A stretch of DNA of 32,510 nt from positions 1 to 32,510 of the forward strand of contig CALFSV010000225.1 in assembly GCA_937916485.1 (NCBI GenBank). Reading direction: 5' to 3'. The translations under genes and the position numbers were made by a program. Of the stretch, positions 8,209-15,397 are shown in pieces. Position 1 is the stretch's first letter. Every line of letters begins with the position of its first letter. Origin of the DNA: an uncultured Paracoccaceae bacterium (GTDB lineage Bacteria > Pseudomonadota > Alphaproteobacteria > Rhodobacterales > Rhodobacteraceae). A model generated the notes under the pieces. The model worked only from the letters and a program-made list of their open reading frames with translations. It did not search any database and was not told the origin of the DNA.

Positions 8209-9137
8209 GCCTCTTCCAGGCGGTCCGTCGCCGGGGCTGGAGTGGGGTAGAGGGCTGTCAGACGGGCGCATAGTTCAGGCTCCAGCGTGGTGCCGATTGC
8301 GGCAAGCGATGGGGCCAGTTGCTCGACCGACCGGGCAGAGATAATCGGGCTGACATGGGCCGGATGGGCGGCCACCCAGGCAACGGCCAGTGTCGCGGGA
8401 TGCATGCCCAACTCGGCGGCGATGCCCGCCAGACCGGCGGCAGCCTCGAACATCTCGGGCGGGGCATAGCGTGCGGCATAGCGGTCGTCTTCTTTCAGGC
8501 GACCGGAACCGCCCGCAGCATATTTGCCCGACAGCAGACCACCCCCAAGCGGAGAATAGGGGGCGACAAGGATGTCCTGATCCATGGCCATCGGCAAAAG
8601 CTCGACCTCGGCCTGGCGTTTCACGAGGTTGTACATTGGCTGAAGCGCGTCGATCCGGGTGCCCAGCTTCGTACAGACGGCCTGCGCCTTCATCACTTGC
8701 CATGCGGCGTAATTCGACACTCCGATATGGCGGATCTGACCATCGGCCTGCATCCGCGCCATCGTCTCAAAGGTTTCCTCAAGACGGGTGTCCTCGTCCC
8801 AGCGATGCAGATACAGCAGGTCGACGCTGTCCATGTTCAGTTGTCGGCGGCAACGATCGAACTGGGACGCAATGTTGGCAGCAGTCGCCCCACCCGCATA
8901 GGCGACCTTGGTCGCGATATAGAGGTCGGCCCGATCCGGTGCGGCGAATTGCCCAAGGAGGGTTTCGGCGGCCCCGTCGGTATAGGCGACCGCGGTGTCG
9001 AAATGGGTGATGCCTGCCGCGCGGCAGGCCTCAAACAAGGCTTTGGACTCGGCCTCAGAGGCGCTGCCGCCCCATTGCATGGTGCCGAATGCGAAGCGGG
9101 AAGCGGGGGTGCCATTGGCAAGGGTGAGATGTGTCAT
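8205..9137 (-). CDS. Aldo/keto reductase
   Basis: This 310-residue protein of the NAD(P)H-dependent aldo/keto reductase superfamily has a predicted TIM barrel. The catalytic tetrad is visible as Asp and Tyr in HFDTAVAYTDG, Lys in IATKVAY and His in LYLHRWDED. The cofactor and fold signatures GVSNYAAWQV and QPMYNLVKR follow in the usual order, and the length is typical. Family members reduce aldehydes and ketones or oxidise alcohols and sugars. It is the first gene of a coupled pair with the FAD oxidoreductase and diverges from the bactofilin gene across 136 bp. No clear Shine-Dalgarno sequence precedes the ATG at 9137. Confidence 0.9.
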   Translation of the reverse strand: MTHLTLANGTPASRFAFGTMQWGGSASEAESKALFEACRAAGITHFDTAVAYTDGAAETLLGQFAAPDRADLYIATKVAYAGGATAANIASQFDRCRRQLNMDSVDLLYLHRWDEDTRLEETFETMARMQADGQIRHIGVSNYAAWQVMKAQAVCTKLGTRIDALQPMYNLVKRQAEVELLPMAMDQDILVAPYSPLGGGLLSGKYAAGGSGRLKEDDRYAARYAPPEMFEAAAGLAGIAAELGMHPATLAVAWVAAHPAHVSPIISARSVEQLAPSLAAIGTTLEPELCARLTALYPTPAPATDRLEEA

Positions 9138-9273
9138 AGCGCAGTCGTGCCACGATCACCGGCCAAGGAAAAGAGCCTTCAGCAGCAGTCTGCCGGGTGG
9201 GATCGAAAACGGGTCGCAGCCGGGTCATGGCTGTGCCATTGTGTGCGAAACACGCAAGGGGAGGACGCCCATC

Positions 9274-9600
9274 ATGCCAAAATCGACGATCAGTGAAGAG
9301 CTTACCGTAACAGGCAACATCACCGGAACAGGAACACTCGAAATCCAGGGGACCGTCTTGGGCGACGTCCGCTCGCAATCCATCGATATTCTGAGCGGGG
9401 GCCGTGTCGAAGGCAACGTCACCGCCGATGTGGCCCATGTCCGGGGTCACCTCAAGGGGTCGCTGGCTGCGGACGCAGTTGACCTCTACGCCAAGGCGAA
9501 CGTCGATGCCGACGTCACTGCAGGCGTCATGAGCTCTGAAAAAGGGGCGAGGGTTGTGGGCAAGGTCGATATCGGCGGCAAAGTCCCGTCAACGACCTGA
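9274..9600 (+). CDS. Bactofilin-family cytoskeletal protein
   Basis: The 108-residue protein is a single bactofilin domain: a run of six-residue repeats (ITGTGTLEIQGTVLGDV, SGGRVEGNVTADVAHV, GHLKGSLAADAVDLY) that folds into a right-handed beta-helix with short disordered ends. Bactofilins polymerise without nucleotide and organise cell-wall enzymes or localised structures at the inner membrane. The ATG at 9274 is preceded by a strong AGGGGAGGA. The usual partner, an M23 peptidase, is not next to it; neighbours are the divergent aldo/keto reductase and the convergent transporter gene. A palindrome about 18 nt after the stop probably ends transcription. Confidence 0.92.
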   Translation: MPKSTISEELTVTGNITGTGTLEIQGTVLGDVRSQSIDILSGGRVEGNVTADVAHVRGHLKGSLAADAVDLYAKANVDADVTAGVMSSEKGARVVGKVDIGGKVPSTT

Positions 9601-9617
9601 GGTTCAGGTGTTTGGAA

Positions 9618-9645
9618 AGTAAGGTGGGTCAAGACCCACCTTACT
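9618..9645. terminator. Perfect 13-bp palindrome; copy of repeat family A
   Basis: AGTAAGGTGGGTC and its exact inverse GACCCACCTTACT are separated only by AA. The element lies between the converging bactofilin and BMP-protein genes, and CTATTTTG follows, so it could act as a bidirectional terminator. Its positions 9623-9644 are identical to 18757-18778, inside xdhA, so it is also a dispersed repeat. Confidence 0.75.
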
Positions 9646-9658
9646 ATTTTGCGTCGGA

Positions 9659-10750
9659 TCAGGACGGGATATCGCCGAGCATTCCTTCGAGATAGAAGTC
9701 CATCTGGACCAGCTGCAGGTCGGTTGCGACCTCGCCTTCGGCCAGGAAGACACTTCCATCCTGCTTGTTGATCGGCCCGGTGAAGGGGTGATATTCGCCT
9801 GCCGTGATGGCCGCGATCATCGCTTCGGCCTCAGCTTTCACGTCGGCAGGTACGGCATCGGTGATTTCACCGATGACGACTTCGCCTTCAGGCATGCCGC
9901 CCCAAGTGTTCCCGCTTTCCCAGGTGCCGTCGATAACGGCCTGGACGCGCTTGACGTAGTAGGGACCCCAGTTGTCGATGATCGACGCGATCCGGGGGGT
10001 GGGGGCAAAGGCGGCCATGTCGGACGCCTGACCAAAGGTGAACACATTGCCCGCTTCGGCGGCAGCGGCCTGTGGCGCGGTCGAATCGGTGTGCTGCATG
10101 ATCACGTCAACACCCTGGTCGATCATCGCCTTGGCGGCGTCAGCCTCTTTGGCCGGATCGAACCAGGTGTAGGCCCAGATGACGACCATCTCGACGTCCG
10201 GGTTTGCCTTGCGGGCATGCAGGAATGCCGAGTTGATGCCCTGGATCACTTCGGGGATCGGGAACGAAGCGATGTAGCCGATCTTGTTCGTCTTGGTCAT
10301 CCGGCCAGCGATATGACCGATGACGGCCCGGCCTTCGTAGAAGCGGGCATCATAGGTGGCCACATTGGGCGTGTCGCGGCGATAGCCGGTGGCGTGCTCG
10401 AACTTCACGTCGGGGAACTTGGCAGCGACGGTGTTGGTCACGTCCATGTAGCCGAACGAGGTGGTAAAGATCAGATCGGCGCCCGACAGCACCATCTGCG
10501 TGATGGCGCGTTCGGCATCGGCCGACTCGGGCACATTTTCCTGGTAAATCGTCTCGACGGCATCGCCGAAGGTCTCTTCTACCAAGAGGCGACCTTGGTC
10601 ATGCTGGTAGGTCCAGCCGCCATCGCCCACCGGGCCGATGTAGATAAAGCCGACCTTTACAGGTCCGTGCCCAGCGGCGCGGACAGGCATCCCCATGGCG
10701 GCGGCAACGGCAGCCGAAGCTCCGGTGGCAAGCAGTGTTCTTCTTTTCAC
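9659..10750 (-). CDS. BMP-family ABC transporter substrate-binding protein
   Basis: This 363-residue binding protein belongs to the BMP/Med family, whose members bind nucleosides, purines or related ligands in the periplasm. A signal peptide with twin arginines (KRRTLLATGASAAVAAAMG) ends near PVRAAGHG. The mature part has the family pattern: VGFIYIGPVGDGGWTYQHDQG, TTSFGYMDVTNTVAAKFPDVKFEHATGY and IDQGVDVIMQHTDSTAP. I start it at GTG 10750, which has AAGGAG 9 nt upstream; the frame continues upstream into the permease gene without a better start. It is the last gene of the xdh-transporter run, separated from the permease gene by about 50 bp. With xanthine dehydrogenase upstream, xanthine, hypoxanthine or a nucleoside is the likely ligand. 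Confidence 0.9.
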   Translation of the reverse strand: MKRRTLLATGASAAVAAAMGMPVRAAGHGPVKVGFIYIGPVGDGGWTYQHDQGRLLVEETFGDAVETIYQENVPESADAERAITQMVLSGADLIFTTSFGYMDVTNTVAAKFPDVKFEHATGYRRDTPNVATYDARFYEGRAVIGHIAGRMTKTNKIGYIASFPIPEVIQGINSAFLHARKANPDVEMVVIWAYTWFDPAKEADAAKAMIDQGVDVIMQHTDSTAPQAAAAEAGNVFTFGQASDMAAFAPTPRIASIIDNWGPYYVKRVQAVIDGTWESGNTWGGMPEGEVVIGEITDAVPADVKAEAEAMIAAITAGEYHPFTGPINKQDGSVFLAEGEVATDLQLVQMDFYLEGMLGDIPS

Positions 10751-10800
10751 GTCTTTAGTCTCCTTGATGTGGCCGACGACATCGGCCTGAATGCGTGCCT

Positions 10801-11733
10801 CTAGCGCGAGGCATGGAATGATTGGCCAAGCGAACCTGGGGCGCTTGATCCCCGCCCCTTGCGCGCCGACAGTGCAACGAGTGCGACGATGGTGACAATA
10901 TAGGGGGACATGGACAAGACCTCGACAGGGATTTGAACCCGTGCCGCCTGCAAGTTCAGCTGTAAAACCGTGATCCCGCCAAAGAGATAGGCCCCGACAA
11001 GAAGACGACCGGGCCGCCAGGAGGCAAAGACAACGATGGCCAGCGCGATCCAGCCTGCCCCCGCCGTCACCCCTTCGGTCCATTGCGGCACCCGGACGAG
11101 GCTGAGGTAGGCTCCGCCAAGCCCGGCACAGGCTCCCCCAAAGGCGATCGCCATCAGGCGAATGCGAATGACCTTGTAACCAAGGGCATGGGCCGCTTCG
11201 TGGTTCTCGCCAACGGCGCGCAGGACAAGACCAGCCCGGGCGCGACGCAAAAACAGCCAGACAGCCACCACCAGGGCTAGGCCCAGGTAGACCACCGGAT
11301 CATGCTGGAACAGAATCGGGCCCAGAACTGGAATGTCACTCAGGACCGGTATGTCGATCTTGGGTACAGACGGAGCCCTGACCCCAACATAGCCTTGTCC
11401 CAGGAGTGAGGCGAGGCCAATGCCGAACAGGGTTAAGGCCAGACCGGTGGCGACCTGGTTGGACAGAAGGTATTGGGTCAAAACGCCGAACAGCAGAGAC
11501 AAGACAGCCCCGCCAACAGCCGCCCCGACAAAGCCCAAGGTGGCGGACCCGGTGTTAACGGCAACGATAAAACCGCAGATCGCGCCGGTGATCATCATCC
11601 CCTCGACGCCGAGGTTCAGGACACCTGCACGCTCCACGACCAGCTCACCGATGGCGGCAAGCATGATCGGGGTCGCCGCCACCATGAGGGCAGCAAGGAG
11701 CAGGGTCGGAGAGATAGCGGACAGATCCATCAT
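10801..11733 (-). CDS. ABC transporter permease (BMP-associated, nucleoside/purine type)
   Basis: The 310-residue protein is strongly hydrophobic, with about eight to ten predicted membrane helices, and belongs to the branched-chain amino acid/ribose permease superfamily. The segment ERAGVLNLGVEGMMITGAI is the hallmark near the N-terminus, and ALGYKVIRIRLMAIAFGGACAGLGGAYL is the cytoplasmic loop that meets the ATPase. Its ATG overlaps the TGA of the upstream permease gene by 4 nt (ATGA at 11733-11730). It is the second of two permeases that would form a heterodimer. The stop is TAG. Confidence 0.92.
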   Translation of the reverse strand: MMDLSAISPTLLLAALMVAATPIMLAAIGELVVERAGVLNLGVEGMMITGAICGFIVAVNTGSATLGFVGAAVGGAVLSLLFGVLTQYLLSNQVATGLALTLFGIGLASLLGQGYVGVRAPSVPKIDIPVLSDIPVLGPILFQHDPVVYLGLALVVAVWLFLRRARAGLVLRAVGENHEAAHALGYKVIRIRLMAIAFGGACAGLGGAYLSLVRVPQWTEGVTAGAGWIALAIVVFASWRPGRLLVGAYLFGGITVLQLNLQAARVQIPVEVLSMSPYIVTIVALVALSARKGRGSSAPGSLGQSFHASR

Positions 11734-12818
11734 GCAGCCTCTCGCCGGGCAAACCGGATGCGGTAGTTGGTCAGAACATCGACAGCCAGGAGGAAGAACA
11801 AAAGCATGCCCTGGAACAACTGGATGGCAGCCGTCGGCAGGCCAAGCGTCAGCTGCGCCAGCTCGCCCCCGATATAGGTCAGCGCCATGAGCAAGCCCGC
11901 CAGGAGAATGCCCGCCGGATGCAGACGGCCAAGAAAGGCGACGATGATGGCGGTAAAGCCATAGCCAACGTTGAAATCGATCGAGATGCGGCCCGCCGGT
12001 CCGGCCACCTCAAACATCCCCGCAAGGCCGGCAAGCGCGCCGGCCGCTCCCAAACAGATCAGGATCAGACGGGCAGGGTTCACGCCAGAAAAAGCAGCGG
12101 CCCGGGGGCTTTGACCTGCCAGACGGATCTGGAAGCCAAGGATATGGCGGCTCAGGAGAATGTAGCCGAAGATCACGGCAACAAGGGCCGCCACGACACC
12201 CCAATGCATCCCGGTGCCGGGCAGCAGTTCCAGGTTGGCAGCGGCAGGATACTGGGACAGGTTGCGAGACCCGGGAAATCCCATGCCTTCGGGGTTCCGC
12301 AATGGGCCCAGCGCCATATAGGCCAGAATGTTCTCGGCCACGTAGACCAGCATCAAGGACACCAGAATCTCGTTAGTGCCAAAACGGACGCGCAGAAATG
12401 CAGGGATCATCGCCCAAAAGAGGCCCCCAAGGGCACCTGCCACGATCATGGCGGGAAAGATCAGAACACTCTCGGACGGATAGGCCGCAAGGGCCACGGC
12501 GGCCGCACAAATCGCGCCCATGATGTACTGGCCCTCGGCGCCGATATTCCAGATGCCGGCCCTGAAGCCAAGCGATAGCCCGACAGCGATCAGGATCAGA
12601 GGACCCGCCTTCACAAGGAGCTGTGGGCGCGAATAGCTTGAAAATTCGCCGAACAAAGGGTCCCAGAAAATCGTGCGGATCGCCTCGAAGGGGTCCTTGC
12701 CCAGGATTGCGAACAGTATCCCCCCGGCAATCATCGTGGCCAGAACCGCAAGGAGCGGGGTGGCCCAGGTCCAGACCTGGCTGGGCTGCGGCCGCTTTTC
12801 AAGCCGGATCACTTGCAT
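11730..12818 (-). CDS. ABC transporter permease (BMP-associated, nucleoside/purine type)
   Basis: The 362-residue membrane protein is the partner of the next permease. It has a cytoplasmic N-terminus, a family signature AGIWNIGAEGQYIMGAI, the loop FQIRLAGQSPRAAAFSGVNPARLI and about ten hydrophobic segments. Together with the second permease and the double ATPase it would form an importer. I chose the ATG at 12818 (MQVIRLEKRPQ), preceded by AGGACG; an ATG at 12842 gives 8 more residues but has no ribosome binding site. A 117-bp gap carrying an inverted repeat separates it from the ATPase gene, the longest gap in the run. Confidence 0.9.
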   Translation of the reverse strand: MQVIRLEKRPQPSQVWTWATPLLAVLATMIAGGILFAILGKDPFEAIRTIFWDPLFGEFSSYSRPQLLVKAGPLILIAVGLSLGFRAGIWNIGAEGQYIMGAICAAAVALAAYPSESVLIFPAMIVAGALGGLFWAMIPAFLRVRFGTNEILVSLMLVYVAENILAYMALGPLRNPEGMGFPGSRNLSQYPAAANLELLPGTGMHWGVVAALVAVIFGYILLSRHILGFQIRLAGQSPRAAAFSGVNPARLILICLGAAGALAGLAGMFEVAGPAGRISIDFNVGYGFTAIIVAFLGRLHPAGILLAGLLMALTYIGGELAQLTLGLPTAAIQLFQGMLLFFLLAVDVLTNYRIRFARREAA

Positions 12819-12855
12819 CGTCCTGTCCGCCGCGTACCGCACACAGCGACATTTT

Positions 12856-12932
12856 GAGTATTTGGAACGAAGCGAAGGAGCATATCGTCGGCTTCCATCT
12901 TCGCTTTGTCCAAAATACTCCCGCCGGAGGCG
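12856..12932. repeat. Inverted repeat with GC-rich tail; copy of repeat family B
   Basis: The 22-nt arms at 12856-12877 and 12899-12920 are inverted copies matching at 19 of 22 positions, with a 21-nt spacer. The right arm runs into CCGCCGGAGGCG. Positions 12899-12932 match 30907-30940, inside the ribonucleotide reductase gene, at 30 of 34 positions. The element lies between the ATPase and permease genes and could reduce or stabilise the downstream message. Sequences ending this way recur between genes in Rhodobacterales, to my knowledge. Confidence 0.75.
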
Positions 12933-12935
12933 TCC

Positions 12936-14459
12936 TTACTCTGCCACATGTGCCACCTCCATATCATGGGCTCCGCCCAGCATCAGGCCAATCTCTTCAA
13001 CACTCAGCCCCTGCGCGGGCCGGGGCGGTGAAAGCCTGCCTCCGTTCAGCGCCGCAAACCGATCCGAGATTTCCATAAGCTCGTCCAGATCCTGGCTGAT
13101 CACGATCACTGCAGCACCGTTGGCAGCCAGATCGAGCAAGGCCTGCCGGATCGCCGCTGCTGCAGAGGCGTCGACACCCCAGGTGGGTTGATTGACGACA
13201 AGAACCTCCGGCCGCTGCAGGATCTCGCGCCCGATGACGAATTTCTGCAGGTTACCACCCGACAATGACCGCGCGGCATTGCCGGGTCCCGGCGTGCGGA
13301 CGTCGAAACTCTTGATGACCCTTTCGGCAAATACGCGGGCCTTGCCCCAGCGCAGAAAACCGTTCTGCGTCAGTTCTTCCCGGATTGTACCGGTCAGGAT
13401 GGCGTTTTCGGTCAGGCTCATGTCGGGGGCGGCTGCATGGCCCATCCGTTCTTCGGGGGCGGTCAGGAGACCCAGCCGCCGCCGGGCATTCGAAGCAGCC
13501 CGCCCGATGGCGGCGCCCTTGAACTGCACCATCGAAGCTTCTGTCTTCATCTCACCCGATAGAGCCAGCAGCAATTCATCCTGCCCGTTGCCCGCGACCC
13601 CCCCGATACCAAGCACCTCGCCGGCGCGGACTTCGATCGAGATGTCCCGCAGGGCGGTTCCGAATTGACGCGGCGGTGGCGCGCACAGCCTGTCCAGCTT
13701 TAGCACAACCTCGCCGGTCGGTGCCTCGGGGCGGGACGGAACATGCAGGATCGACCCGACCATCATTTCTGCCATGTCCCGGGCCGAGGTCTGGCGGGGG
13801 TCACAGGTCCCAACGACTTGTCCCAGTCGCAAAATAGTGGCGTGTTCGCAAAGGCTGCGGATCTCTTCAAGTTTGTGCGAGATATAGAGGATGGCGGTCC
13901 CTTCAGACCGGAGCTTGCGCAGGGTTGCGAAGAGGATCTCGACCTCCTGCGGTGTCAGGACGGATGTCGGCTCGTCCATGATCAGAAGCCTCGGCTCCTG
14001 CAGGAGACAGCGAATGATCTCAACCCTTTGCCGTTCTCCGGCGGACAGATCCCCAACGATCCGCGAGGGATCAAGCGGCAGCCCATACTTCGCCGACACT
14101 TCTGTGATCCGCGCGGCGAGGGCATTCATCGCCGGTGGGTCCTCCATCCCCAGGGCGATATTTTCGGCCACATCGAGCGCGTCGAAGAGCGAGAAATGTT
14201 GGAACACCATCGCCACACCCGCCGTGCGGGCGGCACGCGGCTCGCCTGGCTGGAACGGTTGCCCGGCAAGGGTCATGGTTCCGGTATCCGGTCGGACCAG
14301 TCCGTAGATCGTCTTGACCAGGGTGGACTTGCCGGCCCCATTCTCGCCCAGTAGGGCATGAACCTCTCCGGCCCGGATATCGAAGGAGACATCCTTGTTG
14401 GCAACGACGCCGGGGTAGGCCTTTGTCAGCCCCTTCAGTTGGAGAAGAACATCCGTCAT
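12936..14459 (-). CDS. ABC transporter ATP-binding protein with two nucleotide-binding domains
   Basis: The 507-residue protein has two fused ATPase domains, as in sugar and nucleoside importers. The first is complete: Walker A GENGAGKST at residues 38-46, signature LSAGERQRVE near 139 and Walker B LLIMDEPTSVLTP near 158. The second is degenerate in Walker A (GGVAGNGQDELL) but keeps LSGGNLQKFVIGRE and VLVVNQPTWGVDA, a form typical of transporters paired with BMP-family proteins. It energises import by the two downstream permeases. Its ATG at 14459 overlaps the xdhC stop in an ATGA, preceded by GGGGGAGAAGG. The stop is TAA. Confidence 0.93.
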   Translation of the reverse strand: MTDVLLQLKGLTKAYPGVVANKDVSFDIRAGEVHALLGENGAGKSTLVKTIYGLVRPDTGTMTLAGQPFQPGEPRAARTAGVAMVFQHFSLFDALDVAENIALGMEDPPAMNALAARITEVSAKYGLPLDPSRIVGDLSAGERQRVEIIRCLLQEPRLLIMDEPTSVLTPQEVEILFATLRKLRSEGTAILYISHKLEEIRSLCEHATILRLGQVVGTCDPRQTSARDMAEMMVGSILHVPSRPEAPTGEVVLKLDRLCAPPPRQFGTALRDISIEVRAGEVLGIGGVAGNGQDELLLALSGEMKTEASMVQFKGAAIGRAASNARRRLGLLTAPEERMGHAAAPDMSLTENAILTGTIREELTQNGFLRWGKARVFAERVIKSFDVRTPGPGNAARSLSGGNLQKFVIGREILQRPEVLVVNQPTWGVDASAAAAIRQALLDLAANGAAVIVISQDLDELMEISDRFAALNGGRLSPPRPAQGLSVEEIGLMLGGAHDMEVAHVAE

Positions 14460-15397
14460 CCCGCCTTCTCCCCCAGTGTCATGACCCGGCCGTCTGTCTT
14501 CAGTAGCGCGGCGGCCACCCCTACGGCAATGGCCTGTGGATGCGTGCCAAGGCCCGGGTCCCCGATCGGGCAGGCAATCCGGGCAATCGCCTCTGGTCCA
14601 TGCCCCAGATCCCGCAACCGGGACCGAAAGCGGGCCCATTTTGTCGCCGAACCGATCAGCCCAACGCTCGCAAACCTGTGGTGCAACAGGGCATGGCACA
14701 GCGACAGGTCATGATCATGCGAGTAGGTCAGGATCAGGTGATCTGCATCGGCCGGGGCATGCGGAACCAGCACCTCTGGCACACTCGCGACGATGGATGT
14801 CACGTTGGGCGGAACCGGTTGGGGAAACCGCTCGGCGGCCGTGTCGATCCAGGTGATGGCCCGGTCCGGAAAGGGACGCAAAACCTCGACCAGCGCGCGC
14901 CCGACATGGCCTGCCCCCCATATCCACAAGGGCTTGCGCGGCTCTGACCCGGCCTCGATCAACCAGCCGTCCACCTCGACCGGCAGCGCGCCAGGCAGCA
15001 TCCCCGCAAGGCTTTGCCTGATGGCAGTCGGTATCTTGCCAGGGCTGCACAGCCGTGTCAGCGGGCGGGCATAGGGCAGGCTGGGGGGCAGCGACGCGGC
15101 ATCGAACCTTTCCCAGACAAGGCTCACCGATCCGCCGCAGCATTGCCCCAGGGCCGGGCCCAGCGGAAAGGTCCGGGCAAACCGGTCCCGACCGGACGCG
15201 ATCATGCGCCCCGCCTCGGCAACGGCCTCATACTCAAGCGCGCCTCCGCCGATGGTGCCCGATTGGCCACCGTCCCATACCAACATCGAGGTTCCCGCAG
15301 CCCTTGGGGCCGACCCCGACGTCCGGCTGATCAGCACCCGGACCACTTGCCCTCGTTCGGCAACGGCGGCTTCAAGGGCGGGCAGGTCAAGGCTCAT
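14456..15397 (-). CDS. xdhC: Xanthine dehydrogenase accessory protein XdhC
   Basis: The 313-residue protein is the XdhC-type chaperone that binds the molybdenum cofactor, promotes its sulfuration and inserts it into XdhB. The N-terminal XdhC/CoxI part shows SAPRAAGTSMLVW, GTIGGGALEYEAV and ALGQCCGGSV, with the paired Cys expected in this family. A Rossmann-like C-terminal half follows (LWIWGAGHVGRALVEVL, LTYSHDHDLSLCHALL, VGLIGSATKWARF, CPIGDPGLGTHPQAIAV). It overlaps xdhB by 4 nt at its start and the ATPase gene by 4 nt at its end, so it is translated in line with both. Length and order match the Rhodobacter xdhABC locus. Confidence 0.93.
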   Translation of the reverse strand: MSLDLPALEAAVAERGQVVRVLISRTSGSAPRAAGTSMLVWDGGQSGTIGGGALEYEAVAEAGRMIASGRDRFARTFPLGPALGQCCGGSVSLVWERFDAASLPPSLPYARPLTRLCSPGKIPTAIRQSLAGMLPGALPVEVDGWLIEAGSEPRKPLWIWGAGHVGRALVEVLRPFPDRAITWIDTAAERFPQPVPPNVTSIVASVPEVLVPHAPADADHLILTYSHDHDLSLCHALLHHRFASVGLIGSATKWARFRSRLRDLGHGPEAIARIACPIGDPGLGTHPQAIAVGVAAALLKTDGRVMTLGEKAG

